From: Streptomyces sp. NBC_01231
GTDB lineage: Bacteria > Actinomycetota > Actinomycetes > Streptomycetales > Streptomycetaceae
Length of the DNA: 64,000 nucleotides
Reading direction: 5' to 3'
NCBI GenBank assembly: GCA_035999765.1
Contig: CP108521.1
Coordinates: forward strand, 2,728,001-2,792,000
Part shown: positions 50,197 to 61,016 of the stretch, one piece after another
How positions within the stretch are numbered: position 1 is the stretch's first letter
Layout of the letters: each line of letters starts with the position of its first letter
The notes under the pieces: generated by a model
Told to the model about the DNA's origin: nothing
Seen by the model: only the letters and a program-made list of their open reading frames with translations
The model's database searches: none
Translations under genes and position numbers: made by a program

Positions 50197-50994
50197 TCAC
50201 CACTCCAGCGCCCACGGCTTTCCGCTGCCCGCGAAGTGCCCCACGTTCACACATTCGGTCGCTCCGATCCGCATCCGCCGGGCCAGCGGCTGGTGGACAT
50301 GGCCGAAGAGCGCGTACCGGGGCCGGGTGCGGCGGATCGCGTCCAGCAGCGCCCGGCTCCCCCGCTCGAAACGGCGCGCGACCGTGTCGTAGACCAGCTC
50401 GGGCACCTCCGGCGGGATGTGCGTGCACAGCACGTCCACCTCGCCCACCGCCTCGATCTTCGCCGCGTACTCCTCGTCGCTGATCTCGTACGGCGTTCGC
50501 ATCGGCGTCCGCAGTCCCCCGCCCACGAAGCCGAAGACCCAGCCCCCGATCTCCACCCGCTCCCCGTCCAGCACCGTCGTGCCGGGCCCGGCGTACTGCG
50601 GCCAGAGAGTGGGCATGTCGACATTGCCGTAGGTGGCGTACGTCGGTGTCGGGAACGCGGCGAACAGCTCGGCGTACTGCTTGCGCACGGCTCGCTCGAT
50701 CACGTCCGCCCGGTCCCCGGCGACCCCCGCCCACAGCCGGCCCCCGAGCTCGCGCGCCTCCTCGAAGCGGCGGGCGGTGCGCAGTTCGACGAGGCGGTGG
50801 GCGTTCTCGGCGCCGAAGAGGTCGGGGAAGATCCCGCGCGAGTGGTCGGCGTAGTCGAGGAAGAGCACGAGATCACCCAGACAGATCAGGGCGTCCGCAC
50901 CTTCGCCGGCGCGGGCCAGGTCACGGGCGTTGCCGTGCACGTCGCTGACCACATGGACGCGCGTCCTGTCGTTGCCGGGCGGTGTGGGTGCCAT
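50197..50994 (-). CDS. Calcineurin-like metallophosphoesterase
   Basis: It has 265 residues from ATG 50994 (MAPTPPGNDRTRVH). Metal-binding motifs occur in order: VVSDVHGNARDL, LICLGDLVLF, YATYGNVDMP (GNxD/H), LCTHIPPEVPE and FGHVHQPLARR. The set is complete, so an active phosphoesterase is likely; substrate unknown. TACGCT lies 8 nt before the ATG, with no ribosome binding site, so a leaderless start is possible. The frame further upstream is not supported. Confidence 0.9.
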   Translation of the reverse strand: MAPTPPGNDRTRVHVVSDVHGNARDLARAGEGADALICLGDLVLFLDYADHSRGIFPDLFGAENAHRLVELRTARRFEEARELGGRLWAGVAGDRADVIERAVRKQYAELFAAFPTPTYATYGNVDMPTLWPQYAGPGTTVLDGERVEIGGWVFGFVGGGLRTPMRTPYEISDEEYAAKIEAVGEVDVLCTHIPPEVPELVYDTVARRFERGSRALLDAIRRTRPRYALFGHVHQPLARRMRIGATECVNVGHFAGSGKPWALEW

Positions 50995-51011
50995 GACGAT
51001 CAAGCGTAAGG

Positions 51012-51337
51012 GTGTGCGGCAAACGTGAACAGTGGCGGCGGGCCTTGCGGTTACTGGCCAGTCAGTTAGTGCGTCGACTACTGTGCGCGAAGAAAGACAA
51101 CGAAGAAACACCACGAAGAAACACCAATCCGTGTGACGCGACGAACATCTCGCCGGGCCCCCTGTCAAAGAAGCCATACCGGCGGGTAACGTCCGGGCAG
51201 TCCAGTCGTGCTCAGGATTTCAACCACCGAGCCCCCAAGGCCCGTGGTGAGGCCCTTGAGCACCTGCCCGAGCCTTGGACCCACACCGTCGCAGCACACA
51301 ACGTCGTGGCGCCGGCGCCCTATGAGGAGCAGCAGTC
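51012..51337. other. Intergenic region with a 13-bp triple repeat
   Basis: The 326 bp between divergent genes hold no gene. Three tandem 13-bp units lie at 51088-51126: CGAAGAAAGACAA, then CGAAGAAACACCA twice. A palindrome ACTGGCCAGT is at 51053-51062. A weak promoter for the plus-strand ligase may be TGTCAA (51163-51168) and TAACGT (51187-51192) with an 18-nt spacer. Confidence 0.5.
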
Positions 51338-53134
51338 TTGCGCGAGTTCAGCCTTCCGGCTTTGTACGAGGTCCCTTCGGACGGCAATCTCACCGACATC
51401 GTCCGGAGAAACGCCGCGCAGCACCCGGACGTCGCCGTCATCGCCCGCAAGGTGGGCGGCACGTGGCAGGACGTGACGGCCACCGTGTTCCTCACCGAGG
51501 TGCACACGGCCGCGAAGGGGCTCATCGCCTCCGGCGTGCAGCCCGGTGACCGGGTCGGTCTGATGTCCCGCACTCGCTACGAGTGGACGCTGCTGGACTT
51601 CGCGATCTGGAGCGCGGGCGCGGTCACCGTGCCGGTGTACGAGACCAGTTCGCCGGAGCAGGTGCAGTGGATCCTCAGTGACTCGGGCGCCACCGCCTGC
51701 GTCGTCGAGCAGGGCAGCCACGCGGCCACCGTCGAGTCGGTGCGCGAGAGCCTGCCCGCCCTCAAGCACGTCTGGCAGATCGAGGCCGGCGGCCTGGACG
51801 AGCTGGGGCGGCTCGGGCAGGACGTCACCGACGAGGCGGTCGAGGAGCGCTGCTCGCTCGCCAAGGCCGACGACCCGGCGACCATCGTCTACACCTCGGG
51901 CACCACCGGGCGCCCCAAGGGCTGTGTACTCACCCACCGCAGCTTCTTCGCGGAGTGCGGCAACATCGTGGAGCGGCTGCGGCCGCTGTTCCGCACCGGC
52001 GACTGCTCCGTCCTGCTCTTCCTGCCGCTCGCGCACGTCTTCGGCCGGCTCGTGCAGATCGCGCCCATGATGGCGCCGATCAAGCTGGGCATGGTCCCGG
52101 ACATCAAGGAGCTCACGGACGAACTGGCCGCCTTCCGGCCGACGCTGATCCTGGGCGTGCCGCGCGTCTTCGAGAAGGTGTACAACTCGGCGCGCGCCAA
52201 GGCGCAGGCGGACGGCAAGGGCAAGATCTTCGACAAGGCCGCGGACACCGCGATCGCGTACAGCAAGGCGTTGGACACGGCGTCGGGCCCGTCCCTCGGG
52301 CTGAAGATCAAGCACCGGACGTTCGACAAACTCGTCTACAGCAAGCTGCGCGCGGTCCTCGGCGGCAAGGGCGAGTACGCCATCTCGGGCGGCGCCCCGC
52401 TGGGCGAGCGCCTGGGACACTTCTTCCGCGGCATCGGCTTCACGGTCCTGGAGGGCTACGGCCTGACCGAGTCCTGTGCCGCCACCGCCTTCAACCCGTG
52501 GGACCGCCAGAAGATCGGCACGGTCGGCCAGCCGCTGCCCGGCTCGGTGGTGCGGATTGCGGACGACGGCGAGGTGCTGCTGCACGGCGAGCACCTGTTC
52601 AAGGGGTACTGGAACAACGAGGCCGCGACCGCGGAGGCGTTGGCCGACGGCTGGTTCCACACCGGTGACATCGGCACCCTCGACGAGGACGGCTACCTGA
52701 AGATCACCGGCCGCAAGAAGGAGATCATCGTCACGGCGGGCGGCAAGAACGTGGCCCCGGCCGTGATCGAGGACCGGATCCGCGCGCACGCGCTGGTGGC
52801 GGAGTGCATGGTGGTCGGCGACGGACGGCCCTTCGTGGGCGCGCTGATCACCATCGACGACGAGTTCCTGGGCCGTTGGGCCGCCGAACACGGCAAGCCG
52901 GCCGGCTCCACCGCGGCGTCGCTGCTGGCCGACGCGGACCTGAACGCGGCGATCCAGGCCGCGATCGACGACGGCAACGCCGCGGTGTCGAAAGCGGAAT
53001 CGGTGCGGAAGTTCCGCATTCTCTCCTCCCAGTTCACGGAGGACTCGGGCCACCTCACGCCGTCCCTGAAGCTCAAGCGCAATGTGGTGGCGAAGGACTA
53101 CGCGGCCGAGATCGAGGCCATCTACCAGAAGTAG
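51338..53134 (+). CDS. Long-chain fatty acid-CoA ligase (FadD15-like)
   Basis: AMP-forming ligase of 598 residues. ATP/AMP motif IVYTSGTTGRPKGCVLTH is near residue 186, LEGYGLTESCAATAF near 372, and the A8-region GRKKEIIVTAGGKNVAP near 456. The start is TTG 51338 (first residues MREFSLPALYEVPSDGN), supported by GAGGAG nine bases upstream. It matches Rv2187 (fadD15) in type and in place next to the PimB-like gene. It could supply acyl-CoA for membrane lipids. Confidence 0.93.
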   Translation: MREFSLPALYEVPSDGNLTDIVRRNAAQHPDVAVIARKVGGTWQDVTATVFLTEVHTAAKGLIASGVQPGDRVGLMSRTRYEWTLLDFAIWSAGAVTVPVYETSSPEQVQWILSDSGATACVVEQGSHAATVESVRESLPALKHVWQIEAGGLDELGRLGQDVTDEAVEERCSLAKADDPATIVYTSGTTGRPKGCVLTHRSFFAECGNIVERLRPLFRTGDCSVLLFLPLAHVFGRLVQIAPMMAPIKLGMVPDIKELTDELAAFRPTLILGVPRVFEKVYNSARAKAQADGKGKIFDKAADTAIAYSKALDTASGPSLGLKIKHRTFDKLVYSKLRAVLGGKGEYAISGGAPLGERLGHFFRGIGFTVLEGYGLTESCAATAFNPWDRQKIGTVGQPLPGSVVRIADDGEVLLHGEHLFKGYWNNEAATAEALADGWFHTGDIGTLDEDGYLKITGRKKEIIVTAGGKNVAPAVIEDRIRAHALVAECMVVGDGRPFVGALITIDDEFLGRWAAEHGKPAGSTAASLLADADLNAAIQAAIDDGNAAVSKAESVRKFRILSSQFTEDSGHLTPSLKLKRNVVAKDYAAEIEAIYQK

Positions 53135-53156
53135 CCCGGCCCGGCCCCACGACGGC

Positions 53157-54812
<1,656 letters not shown>

Positions 54813-54880
54813 TTATCGCGTTCCGCCTAGTACCGCGGCAGGATTGGATCGGACCTTTGAAGGGCTCTTTGCGGAGTCCC

Positions 54881-56023
54881 TCACAGCAGAGCCCTCAGCT
54901 TCTCGGCGAGCAGGTCCCAGCGCCACTTCTCCTCGACCCAGGCGCGCCCCCGGTCCCCCATCCGCCGGCGCAGTTCGGCGTCCCCGAGGAGCACGACGAT
55001 CCGCTCGGCGGTCTCCTCCACCGAGCCGCCGCGCACCACCCAGCCGCTCTCGCCGTCGAGGACCGCGTCGGGAGCGCCGCCGGAATCACCGGCGACGACG
55101 GGCAGCCCGGTCGCCGAGGCCTCCAGGTACACGATCCCGAGCCCCTCGACGTCGAGCCCGCCCCGCCGGGTCCGGCACGGCATCGCGAACACGTCCCCGG
55201 CGCCGTAGTGCGCGGGCAGTTGGGTCCAGGGCACGGAACCGGTGAAGCGGACGGAGCCGGCGACGCCGGTCTCCCGCGCCAGCCGGCGCAGATCCTTCTC
55301 GTAGGGCCCGCCGCCGACGATCAGCAGCACGGCGTCCGGCTCGGCGGCCAGGATCCGGGGCATGGCGAGGATCAGCGTGTCCTGCCCCTTGCGCGGGACC
55401 AGCCGGGACACGCACACCACCACGGGCCGGTCGGTCAGCCCGAGCCGGGCCCGGACCTCGTCCCCGCCGGAGCCCGGGTGGAAGGTCTTCTCGTCGACCC
55501 CCGGCGGCAGCTGCGTCATCCGCCCGGCCGCGTCCGGCGTCAGCGCGGTCGCGATCCGCGAGCGGGTGTATTCGCCGAGGTAGGTCACGGTGTCCGTGGA
55601 CTCGCCGATCCGGCGCAGCAGCTGCCGGGCGGCGGGCAGCTGCGCCCACCCGGCCTCGTGCCCGTGGGTGGTGGCCACCAGCCGCTCGGCGCCCGCCTTC
55701 CGCAGCGCCGGCGCCATCAGCCCGAGCGGCGCCGCCGCCCCGAACCACACCGACGTGCACCCGTGTTCGCGCAGCAGCCCGACGGCCCGCCGGGTCGCCC
55801 CGGGCGTCGGCAGCAGCATCGTGGTGGCGTCCCGTACGACGGTGAAGGGCTGCTCCGCGTCGAACGCGGCCGTCGCCTCGGCCCCCTCCCGGCCGCGCTT
55901 CCAGGTGGAGGCATACACGACCAGCCTCTCGGGGTCGAGCCGCAGCGCCATGTTGTGCAGGAACGCCTGGATCCCGCCGGGCCGGGGCGGGAAGTCGTTC
56001 GTGACGACGAGAGTCTTGTGCAT
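54881..56023 (-). CDS. GT4 glycosyltransferase, PimB-like mannosyltransferase
   Basis: It has 380 residues. The GT-B fold is shown by the N-terminal VVTNDFPPRPGGIQAFLHNMA (in two parts), the middle VVVCVSRLVPRKGQDTLI and the donor-site ExxxxxxxE motif in GLDVEGLGIVYLEASATGLPVV. In mycobacteria the homologue in this position (Rv2188c, PimB') adds the second mannose to phosphatidylinositol mannoside; the same role is inferred here. ATG 56023 has TAGGGT 8 nt upstream, pointing to a leaderless mRNA. Confidence 0.9.
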   Translation of the reverse strand: MHKTLVVTNDFPPRPGGIQAFLHNMALRLDPERLVVYASTWKRGREGAEATAAFDAEQPFTVVRDATTMLLPTPGATRRAVGLLREHGCTSVWFGAAAPLGLMAPALRKAGAERLVATTHGHEAGWAQLPAARQLLRRIGESTDTVTYLGEYTRSRIATALTPDAAGRMTQLPPGVDEKTFHPGSGGDEVRARLGLTDRPVVVCVSRLVPRKGQDTLILAMPRILAAEPDAVLLIVGGGPYEKDLRRLARETGVAGSVRFTGSVPWTQLPAHYGAGDVFAMPCRTRRGGLDVEGLGIVYLEASATGLPVVAGDSGGAPDAVLDGESGWVVRGGSVEETAERIVVLLGDAELRRRMGDRGRAWVEEKWRWDLLAEKLRALL

Positions 56024-56144
56024 CGCGGCCGACCCTACCGAACCGGCCGCTCCCAGCCGCCCGTGGCCGTGCCTGTGGCACGCTCACAGCAGGGCGGGAC
56101 ATCATGTTCCCCTCAAGACAGGAAATCGAACGGCAGGGGATCAC

Positions 56145-57380
56145 GTGGAGACGACGGGCGCGCGGCGGTCACTGACCTGCCTGCTGCTCACCTGGGGCGT
56201 GACCAGGCTGCTGCTGTTGCTCTTCGTGTTCAAGGTGTACGTCTTCCCCGGCCCGGACGTCACCAGCGACGTGTCGGTCATCTACCAGGACTGGTACGAC
56301 GTCCTGCGCACCGGCACCTTCCCGCCGGACGACGTCACCTGGCAGTACCCGCCCGCCGCCGCCCTCGCGATCCTCTCCCCCGCGCTGCTGCCCGGCCTGG
56401 ACTACGCCTCGGCGTTCTTCGTCCTCGCCTTCCTCGCCGACCTGGTCGTGCTGGCCCTGCTGGTGTACGCGGGCCTGCGTCCGGGCAAGCGGCTGCGCGG
56501 CGCCTGGGTGTGGGTGGCGGGCGTCCCGCTGCTCGGCCCGACCGGATACGCGCGCTACGACGTGATGGTGACCGCGGTCGCGGTCGCCGCCCTGCTCGCC
56601 GGGTCCCGGCATCCTCGTCTGATGGGGGCCCTCGCGGGATTCGGGGCGATGCTGAAGGTGTGGCCGGCGCTGCTGCTCCTGGGCGCCCGCGGACGTGGCA
56701 CGTGGGCCGCGGCGGCGGTGACCGTGTCCGGGCTGGCCGCGCTGTTCGCCGTCGCGATGCCGGGCGCCTTCGCCTTCCTGACCTTCCAGCGCGACCGGGG
56801 TACCGAGGTGGAGTCGCTCGGCTCCCTCGTCTTCCATGTGGCCCGGCACCACGGCTGGGGCGGCGAGGTGCTGCTGAACTACGGCTCGGTCGAATTCCTC
56901 GGCCCGTGGGTGAACGTCGTCAGCACGGTCGCGCTCGGGCTGACCGGCATGGCCTTCGGCTGGCTGCTGCTGTGGCGGCTGCTGGCGACTCGGTTCGAGG
57001 CGCACACGATGGCCGACGCGGCGTTCGTGGCGGTGCTGATGTTCACCACCACCAGCCGGGTGATCAGTCCGCAGTATCTGGTGTGGCTGGTGGGCCTGGC
57101 GGCTGTCTGCCTGAGCTTCCGGGCGAGCCGGATGGTCGTGCCGGCGGCCCTGGTACTGGCGGCGTGCTTCGTGACCGTACTGGAGTTCCCTCTCTGGTTC
57201 GCGCACGTCGTGGCGAGCGACCCGCTCGGCGTCGCCCTCCTCGCCGTACGCAACGGCCTGCTGGTGCTAGCCACCCTCGCCGCCGCCCGCGTCCTGTGGC
57301 GCGCGACGGTACCGAAGCCGACGACAGCCCTGGCCCCCGATCAGGCCGCCCCGGCCAAGGAGGCGTCCGCCTCCTCCTGA
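56145..57380 (+). CDS. GT87-type polyprenyl-phosphate mannosyltransferase (DUF2029)
   Basis: Polytopic membrane protein of 411 residues from GTG 56145 (VETTGARRSL), with AGGGG upstream. About ten hydrophobic segments are seen. The first outer loop has WQYPPAAALAILSP, and GYARYDVMVTAVAVAALL, GFGAMLKVWPALLLLGA and TSRVISPQYLVWLVGLA are typical of GT87. Such enzymes extend phosphatidylinositol mannosides using polyprenyl-phosphate mannose. It is divergent from the PimB-like gene, 121 bp apart, which supports a shared pathway. Confidence 0.86.
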   Translation: METTGARRSLTCLLLTWGVTRLLLLLFVFKVYVFPGPDVTSDVSVIYQDWYDVLRTGTFPPDDVTWQYPPAAALAILSPALLPGLDYASAFFVLAFLADLVVLALLVYAGLRPGKRLRGAWVWVAGVPLLGPTGYARYDVMVTAVAVAALLAGSRHPRLMGALAGFGAMLKVWPALLLLGARGRGTWAAAAVTVSGLAALFAVAMPGAFAFLTFQRDRGTEVESLGSLVFHVARHHGWGGEVLLNYGSVEFLGPWVNVVSTVALGLTGMAFGWLLLWRLLATRFEAHTMADAAFVAVLMFTTTSRVISPQYLVWLVGLAAVCLSFRASRMVVPAALVLAACFVTVLEFPLWFAHVVASDPLGVALLAVRNGLLVLATLAAARVLWRATVPKPTTALAPDQAAPAKEASASS

Positions 57381-57406
57381 GCCGACCGGCCCGGACCGGA
57401 CCGGCC

Positions 57407-58597
57407 TCAGCCCAACTCCGCCCGCAGATAGTCCCGCCACCGCACGGTGAACTCCTCCGGTGTCGTGTCGAGCACCCTGCGCATCGCGTCCTCGACCGCG
57501 CCCGCCCGCGTCTGACGTGTGCCCACGGCCCGGTAGAACTCGCCGAGCCGCGCCTCGCCCCATTGGTCGGCGATCATCCGGCAGGCCATCCAGCCGCCCT
57601 CGTAGGCCTGCGCCAGCCCGGTCGCGGCCCCGCTGAAGCCGAAGTCCCGGTCGGAGGGCAGGGCGTTCGGCACCTCGCCCCCGCTCACGGACTCCGACAG
57701 CTCCGGCGCGGCCTGCGCGGGCGTACGCCCGCTGTCGCGATAGCCGACCCAGTCCGCGTACCCCTCGGACAGCCACAACGGCGTCGCGGGCGTGGTGTCG
57801 GCGCGGGTGGCGACATGGGTGGTCTCGTGGGTGAGCACGACCTGCTTGCCGAGGGCGCCGAGCACGCCGTACGCCTCGGGGTTGACGATGATCCGGTCCG
57901 CGGGCGCCCGCGCCGGGGCGCCGGTCTCGCCGGTGGTGACGGCCGCGATCCCGCGGTACCCGGAGGCGGGCGAGCCGAGCAGGCCCGCCATGCCCGCCAG
58001 CGACTTCGGCACCAGGACCACGACGTGCCGGGACCAGTGCGTGCCCCACGCGTCCGACACGGCGGGCACCGCGTGGTCCGCCAGGTCCGCGTAGGAGTGC
58101 AACGCCTCACTGCTCTGCCCGACCCCCAGGACCAGGCTGTGCTCTCCGCGTACGGCGATCACCTCGCCCTGGTCCCACAGCTGCTGGGAGGCCTTCCGGG
58201 CGGGCCGCTCGGCGTCCACGTACCACTCGCCCGCGTCCAGGGACAGGTCCAGGACGCGGACGACGGTGACCGGGGCCCGGTCGTAGCCCTGGACGCGATA
58301 GCTGAGTTCGGCGGTGGCCGTGGCCGTGTCGCCGGTACGGTGCAGGGCGGTGACGCGGTAGGACCAGGCGGCGAGCGGGACCGCGCCGAGGTTCCCGAAC
58401 CAGCTCAGCGCGCCGGTCCGCACGAACGCCGCCCGGTCCCGGTCGAGCACCGCGGTCGCCCGCCGGTCGAGGACCCGCTGCACCTCGGCCTTCGCGCTGT
58501 CGGTGGCGGGCCCGCCGCCACAGCCCACCAGGGCCAGCAGCAGCGCCAGGCACAACGCCACGACTCCACGTCCCGACCCCCGCCCTCGACCTGCCAC
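57407..58597 (-). CDS. Putative lipoprotein with HExxH peptidase motif
   Basis: It has 396 residues from GTG 58597. A lipoprotein signal LCLALLLALVGC ends in a lipobox Cys at residue 26, so the protein should be anchored outside. The middle resembles an NTF2-like or other beta region (WYVDAERPARKASQQL). A zinc motif VVLTHETTHVATRAD (HETTH) is followed about 20 residues later by LSEGYADW, whose Glu would complete a gluzincin site. The tail (DTTPEEFTVRWRDYL) fits metallopeptidase relatives. TACGAT is 6 nt before the GTG. It is convergent with the GT87 gene. Confidence 0.82.
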   Translation of the reverse strand: MAGRGRGSGRGVVALCLALLLALVGCGGGPATDSAKAEVQRVLDRRATAVLDRDRAAFVRTGALSWFGNLGAVPLAAWSYRVTALHRTGDTATATAELSYRVQGYDRAPVTVVRVLDLSLDAGEWYVDAERPARKASQQLWDQGEVIAVRGEHSLVLGVGQSSEALHSYADLADHAVPAVSDAWGTHWSRHVVVLVPKSLAGMAGLLGSPASGYRGIAAVTTGETGAPARAPADRIIVNPEAYGVLGALGKQVVLTHETTHVATRADTTPATPLWLSEGYADWVGYRDSGRTPAQAAPELSESVSGGEVPNALPSDRDFGFSGAATGLAQAYEGGWMACRMIADQWGEARLGEFYRAVGTRQTRAGAVEDAMRRVLDTTPEEFTVRWRDYLRAELG

Positions 58598-58628
58598 GCT
58601 CCGATCGTACGGGGGCGTGGGCGCGCGG

Positions 58629-59660
58629 TCAGACCCGTGTGACGGTCGCGCCCGGAATCATGTCCACCGGGTCGTAGCGCACGGGGGCCCCGGGATAGGG
58701 CGCGTGGATCACCTGCCCGTCGCCCATGTACATCGCGACATGGCTGGCGTCGTTGCGGTAGGTGACCAGGTCACCGGGCTGGGCCTGGGACAGCGGGACC
58801 TGACGGCCTGCGAAGCGCTGGGCCTGCGAGGTGCGCGGCAGGGAGACGCCGGCCTGCGCGTACGACCACTGCATCAGGCCCGAACAGTCGAAGCCGGAGG
58901 GCCCGTTGGCGCCCCAGACGTACGGCTTGCCGAGCGCGGAGCGGGCGGCGGCGAGGGCGGCCTCGGCCCGGGACGAGGCCGGGGCGGCGCTCCCGAGGTC
59001 GGGCAGGTCGGCGCGGGCCGAGCGCCCGGAGCGGGAAACCCGGTCGTAGGCGGCACGCTCGTCGGACGGCAGGGAGCCGAGCAGCTGCCGGGCCTTCGCG
59101 AGCTTCTTCTCGACGGCCCGCTTGTGTGAGGCGACGGCCTTGCGGCTCTTGTCCAGCTCGCCGAGCTTGCGGGTCGCCTCGGAGCGCTCCTGGGCGAGTT
59201 CGCGCATCGCCGTCTGGAGGTCCTTGAGCTCCTCGGCCTGGTGGACGCTGATCCGGTCGAGGGCGGAGGCCTTGTCGAGGTAGTCGTCCGGGTCGTCGGA
59301 GAACAGCAACGCGAGGGAGGGGTCGAGACCGCCGGAGCGGTACTGGGCGCCGGCCAGCGAACCGAGCGTCTCCCGCAGGGAGTTGATGTGCTCCTGCTGC
59401 CGGGCGATCCGGTCCTGGGACCCGCCGACCTCCTCGCGGAGCGCGTCGGCGTTCTCGTCGGCCTCGTTGAAGGCCTCGGTGGCCTTCTCGGCCTCCTCGT
59501 AGAGGCGGTCCACCTCGGCACGGGTGTCGTCGTGCGGTGCGGCGACGGCCGAGGTGGCCGGGAGGACTCCGAGGGCCGCGGCCGCGGCTGACATGACACA
59601 GAGCGCTGCACCGGCGCCCCGGTCGAACCCGGACGGTGCAAGACGGCGATGGGACCCCAC
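58629..59660 (-). CDS. Secreted NlpC/P60 peptidoglycan hydrolase (first paralogue)
   Basis: It has 343 residues from GTG 59660 (VGSHRRLAPSG), with AAGGAG about 11 bases upstream; the start mirrors that of the second paralogue (VASHRRPKQ). A signal peptide ends near ATSAVAAPH, a long coiled coil runs from about 45 to 195, and the C-terminal NlpC/P60 domain has catalytic Cys in GFDCSGLMQWSYAQAG, His in DASHVAMYMGDG and a third polar residue in VIHAPYPG. RipA-like D,L-endopeptidases of this build cut stem peptides during division. It has its own promoter. Confidence 0.92.
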   Translation of the reverse strand: MGSHRRLAPSGFDRGAGAALCVMSAAAAALGVLPATSAVAAPHDDTRAEVDRLYEEAEKATEAFNEADENADALREEVGGSQDRIARQQEHINSLRETLGSLAGAQYRSGGLDPSLALLFSDDPDDYLDKASALDRISVHQAEELKDLQTAMRELAQERSEATRKLGELDKSRKAVASHKRAVEKKLAKARQLLGSLPSDERAAYDRVSRSGRSARADLPDLGSAAPASSRAEAALAAARSALGKPYVWGANGPSGFDCSGLMQWSYAQAGVSLPRTSQAQRFAGRQVPLSQAQPGDLVTYRNDASHVAMYMGDGQVIHAPYPGAPVRYDPVDMIPGATVTRV

Positions 59661-59705
59661 GGGAAGCCGCACTCCTTCCGACTGGCGGACAGGGAAACGC
59701 GGCCG

Positions 59706-59735
59706 ACAGTAGCCCCGCGCAGGGGGCACCATCAA
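59706..59735 (-). promoter_or_regulatory. Promoter of the first NlpC/P60 gene
   Basis: Minus strand TTGATG (59735-59730), an 18-nt spacer and TACTGT (59711-59706), about 46 bp before the GTG at 59660. Confidence 0.5.
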
Positions 59736-59760
59736 AGACCTCGGGGGACGAATAAAGCGA

Positions 59761-59794
59761 CGCCCCGCCTCAGACGCAGGTCATGGGCGGGGCG
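59761..59794 (-). terminator. Possible terminator of the second NlpC/P60 gene
   Basis: Stem CGCCCCGCC (59761-59769) and GGCGGGGCG (59786-59794) with a 16-nt loop, located about 100 bp after the stop of the upstream paralogue and just before the promoter of the next gene. Confidence 0.45.
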
Positions 59795-59896
59795 CGGGGT
59801 CAGGTCACCTCACCGTGATTCGCCCGTTCGGGCGGCACGGTGCGTTGATCTTCCAGAAGTCCGCGAAGTTCGAGAAGAGCGGACCGGGCAGGACGG

Positions 59897-60934
59897 TCAG
59901 ACCCGGACACCGAACATGAACGGACCGCCGATGGTGCCCATCGACTCGTAGCGGACGACCGTGCCGGTGCGCGGCGCGTGGATGATCTGGCCGTTGCCGG
60001 CGTAGAGCCCCACGTGGTGCAGGTCGTTGAAGAAGAAGACGAGGTCGCCGACCTGGAGTTGGCTCTGCGAGTAGATCTTCGTCCCGATGGTCGACTGGGC
60101 CTCGGAGGTGCGCGGGATGCCGACGCCGGCGGCCGCGTACGCCCGCGAGGTGAGGCCCGAGCAGTCGTAGGAGCTCATGCCGGTGGCGCCGTAGACGTAC
60201 GGCTTGCCCAGCTGGCTCTGCGCCCAGGCGTAGGCCGCGCCGGCCCGGCCGGAGGCGGCGGTGCCGGAGCCGAGGACCTCACGCCCGCTGTCGCGGCTGG
60301 CGCGTTCCTGCTCGGCCTCGAGCTTGGCCTTCTCCGCGGCCGTCAGCGAGTTGTAGAGCGTGCGCGCCTCGGAGAGCTTCGTCTGGACCTGCTGCTTCTT
60401 CTTGCCCAGTTCGGTGCGGGTGGAGGCGAGATCCTTGAGCTTCTCGGACGCCTCGGAGCGCTCCTGGGCGAGCTCGCGCTGCTTCTCCTGGATCTTCTTC
60501 AGCGCCTCGACCTGCTGAGCACTCAGCTGGTCGGCGGTGGACGCCTTGTCCAGGTAGTCGTCCGGGTTCGACGACAGGAAGAGCTGGAGGGAGGGGTCGA
60601 CGCCGCCCGAGCGGTACTGGGCGGCGGCCGCCAGGCCCATGGAGTCGCGCAGCTCGTTGAGCTCGTCCTGACCGCGGGCGACGTTGTCCTGGATGGTGGA
60701 GATCTCCTTCTGGAGCTTCTCCTGCTTCTCCTTGGCCCCGTTGAACTTCTCGGTGGCCTGCTCGGCCTCCTCGTAGAGCTTGTCGACCTTCGCCTTGACC
60801 TCGTCCTTGCTCGGCTTCTCGCTCGGCGCGGCGTTGGCGGCCTGCGAGCTCAGAGCGACGGCAGCGGCTGCTGCTGTGGTCAGCACCGTCACGCGTGCAC
60901 GGCTCGGTTGTTTGGGTCGACGATGGGACGCCAC
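59897..60934 (-). CDS. Secreted NlpC/P60 peptidoglycan hydrolase (second paralogue)
   Basis: It has 345 residues from GTG 60934 (VASHRRPKQPSRARV), with AAGGAG nine bases upstream. The signal peptide ends near AANAAPSE, a coiled coil spans about 45-200, and the NlpC/P60 domain has Cys in SYDCSGLTSRAYAAAG, His in DLHHVGLYAGNG and IIHAPRTG. It shares LYEEAE(K/Q)ATE and YRSGG(L/V)DPSL with the neighbouring gene, so the two are tandem paralogues. No c-di-AMP riboswitch is seen in its leader. It parallels Rv2190c. Confidence 0.93.
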   Translation of the reverse strand: MASHRRPKQPSRARVTVLTTAAAAAVALSSQAANAAPSEKPSKDEVKAKVDKLYEEAEQATEKFNGAKEKQEKLQKEISTIQDNVARGQDELNELRDSMGLAAAAQYRSGGVDPSLQLFLSSNPDDYLDKASTADQLSAQQVEALKKIQEKQRELAQERSEASEKLKDLASTRTELGKKKQQVQTKLSEARTLYNSLTAAEKAKLEAEQERASRDSGREVLGSGTAASGRAGAAYAWAQSQLGKPYVYGATGMSSYDCSGLTSRAYAAAGVGIPRTSEAQSTIGTKIYSQSQLQVGDLVFFFNDLHHVGLYAGNGQIIHAPRTGTVVRYESMGTIGGPFMFGVRV

Positions 60935-60986
60935 GGAGGTGAACTCCTTCTTTTGAGTGATCACCCGCTCGGAGGTTCGAGCCCAG

Positions 60987-61016
60987 ACCTTAGTGACCCT
61001 CTTGTGATCAGTTCAA
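60987..61016 (-). promoter_or_regulatory. Promoter of the second NlpC/P60 gene
   Basis: Minus strand TTGAAC (61016-61011), an 18-nt spacer and TAAGGT (60992-60987); the leader would be about 46 nt. Confidence 0.55.
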
